From Chryseobacterium sp. CH21 (GTDB lineage Bacteria; Bacteroidota; Bacteroidia; Flavobacteriales; Weeksellaceae), in NCBI RefSeq assembly GCF_004119445.1, contig NZ_QICI01000010.1:1-64000 (forward strand): a DNA stretch of 64,000 bases, read 5' to 3'. Within the stretch, counting starts at the first letter, position 1. Every line of letters starts with the position of its first letter. Positions 45,881-55,594 of the stretch are shown here, in pieces. The notes below the pieces were generated by a model. That model was not told the origin of the DNA. It saw only the letters and a list, made by a program, of their open reading frames with translations, and made no database searches. Both the position numbers and the translations under genes were made by a program.

Positions 45881-46217
45881 AGTTTAATATTTTTTTGGTA
45901 ATAGAAAATTAAATATAATAAATAATTACCATCAAAGCGTTAAAAAATTTAACAGTATGACGTTTATCATCAAAAAAATAAAAATACCGCAATGAAATAA
46001 CATGCATCTAAATCTATAAAAAACGGTACTGAATAAGGGCTTCGGAGAAATTATCAGGATAGAAAGTTTTTGAATAATTTAAACCATTGAGATTTAATAA
46101 ATGAATCATAATATTTTCAGAAATGAGATTGCTTCACATTCTGTTCGCAATGATATCTAATAAAAAGGGTAAACAGAAATCTGTCTACCCCTTTTGTTCT
46201 ATTGAATTAAGAGAATA
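45881..46217. other. intergenic stretch upstream of hppA
   Basis: It contains the hppA leader and the ppa terminator at 46163-46195. The rest is AT-rich with no recognised promoter box and no gene. Confidence 0.5.
46163..46195 (-). terminator. terminator after ppa
   Basis: AAAAGGGTA and TACCCCTTTT pair, with an inner ACAGA/TCTGT extension across AA. On the minus strand a T-run follows. Confidence 0.65.
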
Positions 46218-46829
46218 TTATCCTCCGAATTTATCTGCGTAGTCTGTTTGAGAAGCTTTGATCACTTTTCTTGCATGCTCTGCTCCATATACTTCCTGAA
46301 TTCTGCATTTTGCAGGCTCATCCGGTAAGTTTTTGTAAGTAAGGAAGTAGTGCATTAATCTTTTTACTTCTGCTTCTGGTAATTCAGCAATATCTCTGAA
46401 ATGTCCGAAAGCGTGGTCATTGATCATTACTGCAACAATTTTATCATCAGCTTCACCTCCGTCGATCATTTTGAAACCTCCGATTGGAATAGCTTCCATC
46501 AATAGACCTCCAGCATGGATGTTGTGAGAACTTAAAACACAAATATCAAGAGGGTCATGATCTCCCATTGTAACATCACTAGCTCCAGATTCTACAGCAA
46601 GTCTCATCACTTCTTTATCACAGTATGTTCTTGGAACAAAACCGTATAAAGCAGGGATAATGTTAGAGAATTTCTGCGGTCTGTCTACCTTTAAATATCC
46701 TGTTTCTTTATCTACTTCATATTTAATAGTATCTGAAGGAACAATTTCCACAAATACGTTTACAACATTTGGCGCATCTTCTCCTGCAGAAATTCCGTGC
46801 CATGGATGTGCTTTAAAATTTGGAATCAT
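46218..46829 (-). CDS. ppa: inorganic pyrophosphatase, family I
   Basis: This 203-residue protein has the family I active site: YEVDKETGYLKVDR near the start, PALYGFVPRTYC, and the metal-binding GDHDPLDICVL with its Asp cluster. It hydrolyses cytoplasmic pyrophosphate. It is downstream of the DUF7935-like gene by 17 bases and next to hppA, so soluble and membrane-bound pyrophosphate use are side by side. Confidence 0.93.
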   Translation of the reverse strand: MIPNFKAHPWHGISAGEDAPNVVNVFVEIVPSDTIKYEVDKETGYLKVDRPQKFSNIIPALYGFVPRTYCDKEVMRLAVESGASDVTMGDHDPLDICVLSSHNIHAGGLLMEAIPIGGFKMIDGGEADDKIVAVMINDHAFGHFRDIAELPEAEVKRLMHYFLTYKNLPDEPAKCRIQEVYGAEHARKVIKASQTDYADKFGG

Positions 46830-46846
46830 TATTTATCTGTTATTTT

Positions 46847-47359
46847 TTAAGTTATTATTAAAATTTCTTTTCTTAGGTCTTCTATTGTTTCGACAATATA
46901 ATCGTTGCCTTCCATATAGTTCATGATGAAAATCGTTTTGAATTCATCCAACTGAACTTCTCCTTTCAATCCATCATAGGTTTTGTGAAGCAGTTCTATA
47001 ATTGCATTTTTCGAGTCTACAATATTCTTCCATGAATTTTTTGTGATGTATAACTGTTGTGAAGAGTTATATTCAAATTCTTCGTTAATGGTCTTTTCTG
47101 TAAGGAAAATAAACTCATGAACGGCAAGATCTCTGTCAAATCTCTGGATAAGGTTTGACGGCTTCAGTCTGTCCAGAAAAAGGGTCATCCTTTCGTAGGA
47201 ATGTGCCTTATTCTCTGAATTCGATTTCACGGTAAGTAGTTTGATTTCCTGGTTTTTAAGAGTAATGTACGAGTGTACAAATTGTCTGAGCAAAACCAGA
47301 AAAGGAATTGCAATAATCAATGCAAATGCATACGGTAGATATCCTGAGAGACTCGTCAT
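46847..47359 (-). CDS. conserved membrane-anchored protein (DUF7935-like)
   Basis: From the ATG at 47359 (MTSLSGYLPYAFA) the protein has 170 residues: one N-terminal TM helix (~7-25) and a long cytoplasmic, coiled and charged remainder (SNSENKAHSYERMTLFLDRL and FDRDLAVHEFIFLTEKTINE). It looks like the flavobacterial family DUF7935, but I am working from memory of the pattern. A TAATTTTG box (47372-47379, minus strand) lies 12 bases upstream of the start. It is probably co-transcribed with ppa. Confidence 0.65.
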   Translation of the reverse strand: MTSLSGYLPYAFALIIAIPFLVLLRQFVHSYITLKNQEIKLLTVKSNSENKAHSYERMTLFLDRLKPSNLIQRFDRDLAVHEFIFLTEKTINEEFEYNSSQQLYITKNSWKNIVDSKNAIIELLHKTYDGLKGEVQLDEFKTIFIMNYMEGNDYIVETIEDLRKEILIIT

Positions 47360-47371
47360 AATTTTAGACTG

Positions 47372-47379
47372 CAAAATTA
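47372..47379 (-). promoter_or_regulatory. -7 box of the DUF7935-like gene and ppa
   Basis: CAAAATTA on the plus strand reads TAATTTTG, an exact TAnnTTTG match. It lies in the 24-base gap after the upstream gene. Confidence 0.5.
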
Positions 47380-47383
47380 CTAA

Positions 47384-48559
47384 TTATTTTCCGTCTTCTA
47401 AAGAGTTTTTACATATATCCACTCTAGAACTTTGTATATAAATTAATCCCAATATAATTACGAGATAAAAGCCCAGCATCATTCTGTTTACCAGAGACGG
47501 AAAAATCAGAAATCTTAAGACAACTGTTCCATAAATAAGCACAAAAAACAAGACCTGAGCCTGACTTTTTTTACTATGAAGGGAAAAATGATTGGCCAGA
47601 ATAATGACAATAAAAATCAATAAGATCGGAAAATATGAAGCGTTGAACTCCAGCATCATTTTACTTTTAATAAAATGAATATAATCTGAGAAAGAAAACA
47701 CATCGGGATTTGATATAGGGTATATCTGAACTTTTGTAAACTGATTCATAAAAAGCACAGACCACGGAATCTGATTAAAAATCTGTATTAGAAGGAAAGA
47801 AAGAAACAGATAGACATAGGATATCAATAATGGATAGGTTTTCACCTGAAGCTTATTTTTGTAAAAGTAAATAAGAGCATACAGGAAGGAGTACAGAATG
47901 AAATACTCTGGTCTTGTCAGAATACATAACATAGCAAAAATCCCTGTCAAAAACAAATTTTTTCTGATGATAAATGCATAAAAGCTTAAAAGCAGCAACA
48001 GGCATGATAAAGAATCAGGAGAAGCATGTCTGCTAGACTCTAAAAGAGGTTTAAACAGGGAAATTAAAACCGTTATGATAAAAGCTAAGTTATAATTTCT
48101 TAAAATCTTTATCAAAAAACTGAAAATCAGAATAATAATGAGTGCATAAGAAATAATTGAAATTAGAAATGTAGAGGCAGAAGCACTGAAACCTAATTTA
48201 AAAAATGACCAATTGATGAAGTTGTAAAAAGGTTTTACTGCAAAAAGCTGCAATTCTTCTTCGTAAGCTTTAGGATTTTCTGATAATACTTTGTAATAAG
48301 TACTTTCGCCCTTCGCTACTTCTTCCACCATTGGATCTACAGGGCCTAATCCTGCAAAGTCAGGATTCTTTTCCTTGAGCTCATCATATACTTTCTGATG
48401 AATTTCTTCAATTTTCATATCAGGAAATTCTGTTTTATAAATCAGTCCCATATAAGCTTCCATATCAGTGTTGTAATACTGGTGGGTATACAGGTAGTAT
48501 GACATGATGCATACATAGATTGAAAAAATAAAAACAAGAATATTTCCCTTTTTTTTCAT
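47384..48559 (-). CDS. multi-pass membrane protein, GT-C-like
   Basis: This 391-residue protein has a TM helix at ~8-26, then a ~90-residue extracytoplasmic loop, then eight or nine TM helices. The first loop begins YYNTDMEAYMG, with acidic residues spaced as in the catalytic loop of GT-C glycosyltransferases. No family assignment is safe. Its neighbours are a PhyH-type dioxygenase and a FemAB-like protein, so a role in lipid or glycan building at the envelope is an inference. Confidence 0.6.
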   Translation of the reverse strand: MKKKGNILVFIFSIYVCIMSYYLYTHQYYNTDMEAYMGLIYKTEFPDMKIEEIHQKVYDELKEKNPDFAGLGPVDPMVEEVAKGESTYYKVLSENPKAYEEELQLFAVKPFYNFINWSFFKLGFSASASTFLISIISYALIIILIFSFLIKILRNYNLAFIITVLISLFKPLLESSRHASPDSLSCLLLLLSFYAFIIRKNLFLTGIFAMLCILTRPEYFILYSFLYALIYFYKNKLQVKTYPLLISYVYLFLSFLLIQIFNQIPWSVLFMNQFTKVQIYPISNPDVFSFSDYIHFIKSKMMLEFNASYFPILLIFIVIILANHFSLHSKKSQAQVLFFVLIYGTVVLRFLIFPSLVNRMMLGFYLVIILGLIYIQSSRVDICKNSLEDGK

Positions 48560-48656
48560 ACATGACTATTATAAGAATACAAATGTAAAAAAACTATCTT
48601 TTTAAACCTGTATTCTTATAAAGTAAAGAGCTTTTATCCTAAAGGATAAATGTCTA

Positions 48657-49588
48657 TCAAAGTTCAAAAAGTGCCGGTCTTTGAGTCACTTCATGATAGC
48701 AAACACTATTTTCATCAAAAAAGTGATATACAAGGCTCTTTCTTGTTCTATTTTTATCTGTATGGGGTTCTCCGCCATGAAGAATATTGGCGTGCCAGAT
48801 CAATAAGTCTCCTTTTTTTGCTTTAAAGACTTCTTTTTTCAAGCCCAATTCTTTTACTTTATCCTCAAGGAATGTTTCATAAGCTCTGTAGCTTTTCTTA
48901 CCAATTTTCAAGGCTGAGCCTTCATTATCATAATCAGAATTCAGAAAATAAGGTAGTTTATGGCTTTTTGGAATATAATGTAACGCACCATTTGTTTCAT
49001 CTACATCTTCTAAAGCTATCCAGACTCCCAGCAGTCCCCCCAAGGATAAGTCGTCATGTGAATACTGTCTGAATGCGTTTTTTGCTGACTTCCATTAATA
49101 AAATTGATACTTTGAAAGAGTTTGGATTTTCCGTCCAATAAAACAGATAGAAAGTCAAGTAACTCTTTATCACTTCCAATATTTCTAATGATTTCCGAAT
49201 GATGGATAGCGAACATCAGTTTTCCTCCGTAGATAAACTTCAATGTACCGTCTTTCATCAGATTATCAATTTCCGTATTGATTTGATCTACTGTTTCCGG
49301 TGTCAGAAAATTTCTCAGAATCATATAGCCGCGGTCATCATACTGAAGAGCACTTTCTTTATTTTCTTCCGTTAGCTTCTTAAAAAAAGGGGTTTCCGTA
49401 AGTTTTGAATAATCTACTGTTCTTTGGCTGGCAGGAAGATGGGCGAAATCTTTACTCGAAATACTTGAAAAATAGCTCTTATTAATTCCGTACTTTTTAT
49501 ATAGTGGAATATTATGTTTTAACTTATTCTTTTTAAACAAGTTATAAAGCATATATGATAGTTTGTACTGACGGATCTGTTGTAACAT
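48657..49588 (-). CDS. phytanoyl-CoA dioxygenase family protein (frameshifted)
   Basis: The N-terminal part ends in the first iron-binding motif HSDSIH. The frame breaks in the C6 run 49036-49041 (G6 on the coding strand). One added base restores PWGGLLGVWIALEDVDETNG and the remainder, with the second His in NILHGGEPHTDKNRTRKS. The repaired 310-residue protein is a non-haem Fe(II), 2-oxoglutarate-dependent oxygenase of the PhyH type, which hydroxylates small molecules or acyl groups. The substrate is unknown. Confidence 0.82.
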
Positions 49589-49661
49589 AACTGTTTTACT
49601 AAGGATTTTATAAAGTTACGGAATAATACTTAATTAGAACCAATCTAAACAATGCTTTTCA

Positions 49662-50576
49662 TCATAAAAAGGATTTCCCTCTGATAATAAGGTTCCCTAA
49701 TTTTTTAAAAAGATTCTTTTTTGAATTTTCAATGATCCCATAAGGCTTCAGTTCCGGGCGGAAACCTCTGAAAAACTCTTCAATATTGGGTAACTCTCCC
49801 CCTTCAAAATCAAAAATATGAGTTTCTATATTTTCCTTAATAATGTGATCAATCAATACAGATGCTCCTGATAATTTGACGTAATCTTTATCATTGAAAT
49901 TTCCTAAAAGTGCTACCATATTACAATCTGTGTAAGTAGCAATGACATTGATCATCTTGTTTTGGTAATAAAAAGCGGTAAACTTAAGATAATTTGATTG
50001 ATGAAAAGTTTCAAAAATCCTCATGAACTCCCCAAGATCATTGTCTTTGCTAAGCCCTATTGTATTGGCTTCGATAAATGCTTTTGCTTTATCATAAGAA
50101 ATAGTCCTGATTTCTGATTCTTTTACAATTTCCTGATCCAGTCTAAGCTTTCTTTTCCTTTTTGGAGAATACCTGGCATATACTTTTTCATAATTATCAG
50201 GGTATAATAGAAAGTTTTTCTTGATTCTGATCTTTGTACGAAGCTGGTTTACATCATTAAACGGATATGCCCTTATCATATAATTTTTTTCGAGATATTC
50301 TAAAAAAGCTTCATTAAGATCGAGATTATCTTTAGCAGAAAAAACGCCAAGCTGCTGGCAGAGTTTGGGATTATGAACAATTTTCATCCCATATTTTCTT
50401 ACAAAGGGAACAGGCATCACTGCTTCATAATCTTTATAAACAAGAATTTCCCACGGCATTGTTGAAGTAGTATCTAAAAAATATTTTGTAGCAGAATACT
50501 TTCTTTGTTCGGAGTTTTCTAAACAGTGAGTATATTTTACAAAATCAATTTCATGGTATTTCAATCTTCTAATCAT
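49662..50576 (-). CDS. FemAB/GNAT-like acyltransferase of unknown substrate
   Basis: This 304-residue soluble protein has RYSPKRKRKLRLDQEI in the middle, followed by a GNAT-like region (FETFHQSNYLKFTAFYYQNK, then MINVIATYTDCNMVALLGNF), and FDFEGGELPNIEEFFRGF near the end, a pattern seen in FemAB-type and GNAT-like peptidoglycan or lipid acyltransferases. It overlaps the radC stop by 4 bases. The fold assignment is tentative and the substrate unknown. Confidence 0.6.
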   Translation of the reverse strand: MIRRLKYHEIDFVKYTHCLENSEQRKYSATKYFLDTTSTMPWEILVYKDYEAVMPVPFVRKYGMKIVHNPKLCQQLGVFSAKDNLDLNEAFLEYLEKNYMIRAYPFNDVNQLRTKIRIKKNFLLYPDNYEKVYARYSPKRKRKLRLDQEIVKESEIRTISYDKAKAFIEANTIGLSKDNDLGEFMRIFETFHQSNYLKFTAFYYQNKMINVIATYTDCNMVALLGNFNDKDYVKLSGASVLIDHIIKENIETHIFDFEGGELPNIEEFFRGFRPELKPYGIIENSKKNLFKKLGNLIIRGKSFL

Positions 50577-51249
50577 AATAATCCTGAGTCCGAGAAGCTA
50601 TAATAGGAATTCTGCGTGACAATAATATGGTCCAAAAGCTGAATACTTAATGTATTTCCTGCTTCTTTTACTTTTTGTGTAATATGAATATCTTCCCGGC
50701 TTGGTTTTAAACTTCCGGAAGGATGATTATGGGCAATGATAATACCAGTCGCAAAATGATCCAGTGCAGTTTTGTACAGAACTCTTACATCTACAATCGA
50801 TTGGCTTATTCCCCCCTGTGTCAGTTGTGAAACATGAATCACTTTATTGTTATTATTCAGGAAAATTGCCCAGAACTCTTCTGTTCTCAAATCAGAAAGC
50901 GGGTTTCTAAGAACCACATAAGCATCATGACTGTTCCCGATAATTGTTTTTCAGGAATTTCCTGTACAGCTCTTCGTCTTCCGATTTCTAAAGCTGAAAT
51001 AATCGAAATGGCTTTTGACTCTCCAATACCCTTAAATTTCATCAGATCTTTAGCAGAAAGCAGGCTCAGCTGGTGCCAGCTGTTATTAACGGAAGCTAAA
51101 ATCTTCCGGGCCAGTTCCAGAGCATCTTCTTCTCTATTTCCACTGCCCATAATAATTGCCAGCAGTTCAGAATCAGAAAGTGAGCTTTTGCCTTTCTGCA
51201 AAAACTTTTCTCTGGGTCTGTCATCTTCGGCAAGGAGTTTTATGGCCAT
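50573..51249 (-). CDS. radC: RadC-like JAB-domain protein (frameshifted)
   Basis: The N-terminal helix-hairpin-helix part (FKGIGESKAISIISALEIG) breaks at the C3 run 50936-50938. One added base restores NSHDAYVVLRNPLSDLRTEE and joins it to the JAB/MPN metalloprotease-like part with HNHPSGSLKPSREDI. The repaired protein has 225 residues, the normal RadC length. The molecular role of RadC is unsettled despite the historical 'DNA repair' name. Confidence 0.88.
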
Positions 51250-51280
51250 TGAAAAATAAATTATAGATGAATAGTATCAA

Positions 51281-51858
51281 TTAATAGAAAGCATATAAGA
51301 TCACAGGTTTCGTGGACTGATCAATATATTTTGCGGTTTCTTTAAGAGCATTTACCGAAAGCATCGGACATCCTAAACTCAGGCATGCGGGAGCTTGAGA
51401 TTCAATATCCGGAATACATCCATACGAGTGCAAAACGATTGCTCTTTGCATAGCATTGCTATTGGTAGAATCAAGACCTTTTAAACGGTATGCCTTTCCA
51501 AATTTTCCTACATAGCTTTCTCCAATGGCATATTTTCCAAAAGATGACTGATAGGAACCTTCAACATTGCTGAATTTCAAAACATCCGACTTTGGAACTA
51601 CAGATCCAGAACCATGGGATACTACAGCCTGCTGTACGATGGTATTTTTTTGCAGGTTATAAACGAAATAACGGTATTTTCCGGAAGGTATCCTAAAATT
51701 GATAAAAACAGCCAGTTCCTGATTGTACTCTTTTCCTTTAATATAATTTTTAATTTCCGAAATTTTTGAACGGGGCACACCTAATGAATTCAACTGCTGA
51801 GATTCAGCTTTTGAACAGGAAATTAAAATTAAAAAACAAAAATAAAGTGTTTCATCAT
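51281..51858 (-). CDS. L,D-transpeptidase-like lipoprotein (frameshifted)
   Basis: The visible frame begins at 51793 without a signal sequence. Upstream, an ATG at 51858 (or 51855) opens MMKHFIFVF. One missing base in the A6 run 51831-51836 would join it to LILISCSKAESQQLNS, a lipoprotein signal with Cys. The catalytic domain belongs to the YkuD-like murein L,D-transpeptidase group, with the active region SYGCIPDIESQAPACLSLGC, in which the His and Cys expected for the family can be seen. Repaired length is 192 residues. It starts 16 bases after lolD. Confidence 0.82.
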
Positions 51859-51874
51859 CTGGTGTGATATATGT

Positions 51875-52542
51875 CTATTCTATAATCATTCCGTCTTTCA
51901 TGACAAGTTTGCGGTCTGTAATTTCTGCAAGATTCGGGTTGTGGGTTACAATGACAAATGTCTGGTTGTACTTGTCTCTCAGATCAAAAAATAACCTGTG
52001 AAGATCATCTGCATTCTTGGAATCCAGGTTTCCCGTAGGTTCATCGGCAAAAATAATTTTTGGTGAATTGATTAAAGCTCTTGCTACTGCTACCCTTTGT
52101 GCTTCTCCACCTGAAAGCTGATTGGGTTTATGATTCAGCCTTTGCTCTATCTTTAAATCTTCAAATAAAGCATATGCTTTTCAATAGCCTCTCTTTCATT
52201 GGCTCCGGCAATTTTTGTCGGAAGTAGTACGTTTTCCAGTGCTGTAAACTCCGGAAGAAGCTGATGAAACTGAAATACAAAACCGATATTTTGATTTCTG
52301 AACTTTGAAAGCTGCTTATCATTCATGTTAATAAATGATTCTCCTGCTATTTCAATTTCAGTGTCATATTTGTTTGAATGAGTCGGATGATCCAAAGTAC
52401 CTAAAATCTGCAGCAATGTAGACTTCCCTGCTCCAGATTCTCCTACAATAGAAACCACCTCACCCATTTTGATGTGAATATCAACTCCTTTCAGTACTTC
52501 TAAATTACCATAAGATTTATGGATATTTCTTGCTTTAATCAT
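51875..52542 (-). CDS. lolD: lipoprotein-releasing ABC ATPase LolD (frameshifted)
   Basis: The N-terminal part has Walker [10 protein letters not shown] and the Q-loop [12 protein letters not shown]. The frame breaks at the T4 run 52178-52181. One added base restores [17 protein letters not shown], then [15 protein letters not shown] and Walker [14 protein letters not shown], ending at a TAG at 51875. The repaired length is 222 residues. LolD drives lipoprotein release to the outer membrane and should be essential, so the break is unlikely to be real. A TATTTTTG box lies 5 bases before the ATG. Confidence 0.9.
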
Positions 52543-52571
52543 GATTCAAAAATAGTGAATTGCCTTCAAAT

Positions 52572-52598
52572 AAAAAACCGCTTTTTGAAGCGGGTTAT
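52572..52598 (-). terminator. terminator-like hairpin upstream of lolD
   Basis: CCGCTT and AAGCGG pair across TTTG (plus strand). On the minus strand T6 follows. No gene ends directly before it on this strand. Confidence 0.6.
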
Positions 52599-52731
52599 AT
52601 TTTATTTTACTTTTATTTATATTAGGTTTTCCTAAACCATTTATATTCGTCTTTTCTTTTAATTTTTTTAATTATTTCCATCTTATTTTTGTGTAAAAAT
52701 AAATGCAAAAAGTAATATTTTCTTTTTTTCT

Positions 52732-52764
52732 AAACCTATAAGGTTTCAAAAACCTTATAGGTTT
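52732..52764. repeat. perfect 15-base inverted repeat, likely dispersed element
   Basis: AAACCTATAAGGTTT (52732-52746) and AAACCTTATAGGTTT (52750-52764) are exact reverse complements across CAA. There is no T-run, so it is not a simple terminator. Palindromes of this kind recur in genomes of related genera as far as I recall. Confidence 0.6.
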
Positions 52765-52796
52765 GAGATTGCTAACTACATTTTCAACTTGCCAAA

Positions 52797-52826
52797 AAAC
52801 AAAAAACCTCCCAATTTGGGAGGTTT
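52797..52826 (-). terminator. terminator after PDH E2
   Basis: AACCTCCCA and TGGGAGGTT pair across ATT. On the minus strand a long T-run follows, 22 bases after the E2 stop. Confidence 0.85.
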
Positions 52827-52847
52827 CAATATTTTCAATTCAGAAAA

Positions 52848-54439
52848 TTACAGTAACAATGTTAATGGACTTTCTAAATAAGTTCTTAATGTTTGTAGGA
52901 ACTGAGCTCCTGTAGCTCCATCTACCACTCTGTGGTCACAAGCCAATGAAAGTTTCATGGTGTTTCCAACTACAATCTGACCATCTTTTACGATTGGCTT
53001 CTCAATAATTGCTCCTACTGAAAGGATTGCAGAGTTTGGCTGGTTGATGATACTTGTAAACGTCTCGATTCCAAACATTCCTAAGTTAGAAATAGAGAAT
53101 GTAGATCCTTCCATTTCATTAGCTTTAAGACCTTTACTCTTAGCTCTTGAAGCCATATCTTTTACGGATGCAGAAATCTGAGTGTACGTCATCTGATCTG
53201 TATTTTTCAATACCGGAACTACCAATCCGTCAGGAATAGCTACTGCTACACCGATGTTGATATTTCCTCTGTGAATGATCTTATCTCCTGCCCAGCTTGA
53301 ATTTACCTGAGGGTGTTTTCTTAAAGCAATTGCAGTTGCCTTAATGATCATATCGTTGAAAGAGATTTTAGTATCTGGAAGAGAATTGATTTCTTTTCTG
53401 GCTTCAATCGCTTTATCCATATTGATCTCTACCATCAGATAGTAGTGAGGTGCAGAGAATTTACTTTCAGAAAGACGTTTTGCAATAATATTTCTTACCT
53501 GAGAGTTTTGAGTCTCTGTATCTTCTCCCTGTACGAAATTTACGGCAACAGGAGCAGCGCTTGCTGCAGGAGCTGAAGCAGCTTGTTTCGCAGCTGGCTG
53601 ATAGTTTTCAATATCTTTTTTAACGATTCTTCCGTTTTCACCAGAACCTTGAACACTGTTGATATCAACCCCTTTATCCTGAGCCATTTTCTTAGCCAGT
53701 GGAGAGATTGCTACTCTGTCAGAAGATGAAGAGCTGGCAGCCGGAGCAGCTTTTTCTTCTGTCTTAGCTTCTGCTTTTTGTTCAGCTGGTTTTTCAATAG
53801 ACTGAGTAGCAGCTTTTGGAGCTCCTACAGCTGAAACGTCCGTTCCTGCAGGGCCAATAATTGCCAATACTGAATCTACCGGAGCAGCACCACCTTCTTC
53901 TACACCTTGTTTCAATAGTACTCCATTGAATTCAGATTCGAAATCTTGTACCGCTTTATCGGTTTCTATCTCAGCAAGAAGATCACCTTCTTTTACTGTA
54001 TCTCCTACATTTTTGTGCCATTTAGCTACTTTACCTTCTGTCATTGTATCAGAAAGTCTTGGCATTGTAATAACTTCTACTCCTGCCGGAACTTCTGCAG
54101 CAGCAGGCGCAGCGGTTTCTGCTTTAGGCTGTTCTTCTGATTTTTTTCTTCAGTTGCAGCAGGAGCAGCAGCTCCACCTGTTAATCCTGAAATATCTTCT
54201 CCTTCATTTCCGATAATAGCTAAAACAGAGTCTACAGCAGCAGCACCTCCTTCTTCTACACCTACGTATAAAAGGGTACCCTCTATTTCAGATTCGAAAT
54301 CCTGAACTGCTTTATCAGTTTCAATTTCAGCTAAAATATCTCCTTCTTTTACTTTATCTCCTACTTTTTTATGCCATTTTGCCACCTTACCTTCCGTCAT
54401 AGTGTCGGACAGGCGGGGCATCGTAATTACTTCTGCCAT
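52848..54439 (-). CDS. pdhC: pyruvate dehydrogenase E2, dihydrolipoamide acetyltransferase (frameshifted)
   Basis: Two lipoyl domains stand in tandem, each with the lipoylated Lys in ETDKAVQDFES (residue ~43 and again near 170). The peripheral-subunit-binding domain (AISPLAKKMAQDKGVDINSV) and the acetyltransferase core with the catalytic HRVVDG follow. The frame breaks between the lipoyl domains at the T7 run 54141-54147 (A7 on the coding strand). One added base restores EEKKSEEQPKAETAAP and gives 530 residues. The E2 core of pyruvate dehydrogenase is expected to be essential in this aerobe. Confidence 0.93.
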
Positions 54440-54449
54440 AATTTATTTT

Positions 54450-54534
54450 AATTTGAAAATTTAGCAATCTGAAAATCTGAAAATTAAAAAAGGACATATT
54501 CTATCACGTTTTCAAATTCTCAAATTGTCAAATT
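54450..54534. repeat. imperfect inverted repeat, dispersed family B
   Basis: A left arm at 54450-54475 (AATTTGAAAATTTAGCAATC then TGAAAA) pairs with a right arm at 54509-54534 at 21 of 26 positions, with a 33-base loop. It fills the gap between the E1 and E2 genes. It has no T-run typical of a terminator. Confidence 0.55.
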
Positions 54535-54547
54535 AACTCATTATCTT

Positions 54548-55549
54548 TTAGTTTTCTAATTTGTCTAGGAATGGATAATCTTCCTGAGCATATACATACT
54601 CGTAAACTTTTTCAGCATCCGGATATGGAGAGTTTTCCATAAATTCGATACACTCTTCAACGAAGTCTCTTGACTTGTTGTCCATTGTTTCCAGTTCAGC
54701 TTCTGTAGCCCATCCGTTTTCTAAAATTCTGTGTTTTACAAGCTCGATTGGGTCATCGTTTTTATGAATAGCCACTTCTTCTTTAGATCTGTATGGCTCA
54801 GCATCAGACATAGAGTGTCCTCTGTAACGGTAAGTTCTTGCTTCAATGAATGTAGGTCCGTCTCCTCTTCTTGCTCTTTCAATAGCCTCATAAGCAGCTT
54901 CAGCTACTTTTTCAGGATCCATTGCATCTACAGCAAGACAAGGCATTTCGTATCCTAATCCTAATTTATAGATATCTTCGTGGTTGGCAGTTCTTTTTAC
55001 AGAAGTTCCCATTGCATATTGGTTGTTTTCTACAACAAATACTACAGGAAGTTTCCAGTTCATTGCCATGTTGAAGGTCTCGTGTAAAGAACCCTGTCTA
55101 GCAGCCCCGTCTCCAAAGAAACAGATGTTCACTGCTTTTCTGTCGAAATATTTATCGGCAAAAGCAATACCAGCTCCCAAAGGAATTTGTCCTCCAACGA
55201 TACCGTGTCCTCCGTAAAAACGGTGTTCTTTACTGAAAATGTGCATAGATCCACCCATACCTCCGGATGTACCTGTAGCTTTACCACAAAGTTCAGCCAT
55301 GATTCTCTTAGGATCTACTCCCATCGCCATTGGATGGATGTGGCATCTGTAAGCAGTAATCATACTATCCTTTGTAAGATCCATTGCATGAGTAAATCCT
55401 GCAGGAATAGCTTCCTGACCGTTATACAAATGTAAAAAACCTCTGATCTTTTGTTTTAGGTAAAGAGAACGGCATTTGTCTTCAAACCTTCTCCACATTG
55501 TCATATCTTCATACCACTGCAGGTATACCTCTTTAGAAAATTCTTTCAT
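54548..55549 (-). CDS. pdhA: pyruvate dehydrogenase E1 component, alpha subunit
   Basis: This 333-residue protein has the thiamine diphosphate motif GDGAARQGSLHETFNMA, ending in NN (VVENNQYAMGTS). YRYRGHSMSDAEPYRSKEEV is the phosphorylation-loop region of this family. With a beta subunit encoded elsewhere it decarboxylates pyruvate and passes acetyl to E2. It lies upstream of the E2 gene in the same direction. A TAATTTTG box is at 55587-55594. Confidence 0.94.
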   Translation of the reverse strand: MKEFSKEVYLQWYEDMTMWRRFEDKCRSLYLKQKIRGFLHLYNGQEAIPAGFTHAMDLTKDSMITAYRCHIHPMAMGVDPKRIMAELCGKATGTSGGMGGSMHIFSKEHRFYGGHGIVGGQIPLGAGIAFADKYFDRKAVNICFFGDGAARQGSLHETFNMAMNWKLPVVFVVENNQYAMGTSVKRTANHEDIYKLGLGYEMPCLAVDAMDPEKVAEAAYEAIERARRGDGPTFIEARTYRYRGHSMSDAEPYRSKEEVAIHKNDDPIELVKHRILENGWATEAELETMDNKSRDFVEECIEFMENSPYPDAEKVYEYVYAQEDYPFLDKLEN

Positions 55550-55586
55550 GTGTTAGCTCTTGCTTTTTTATGATGAAATAGTTGAG

Positions 55587-55594
55587 CAAAATTA
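55587..55594 (-). promoter_or_regulatory. -7 box of pdhA
   Basis: CAAAATTA on the plus strand reads TAATTTTG, an exact TAnnTTTG match, 38 bases before the ATG. Confidence 0.5.

Larger units (their letters stand above)
52543..52847. other. intergenic stretch between lolD and PDH E2
   Basis: It contains two minus-strand terminators at 52572-52598 and 52797-52826 and a perfect inverted repeat at 52732-52764. No open reading frame is convincing. A short transcript between the two terminators is possible. Confidence 0.5.
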
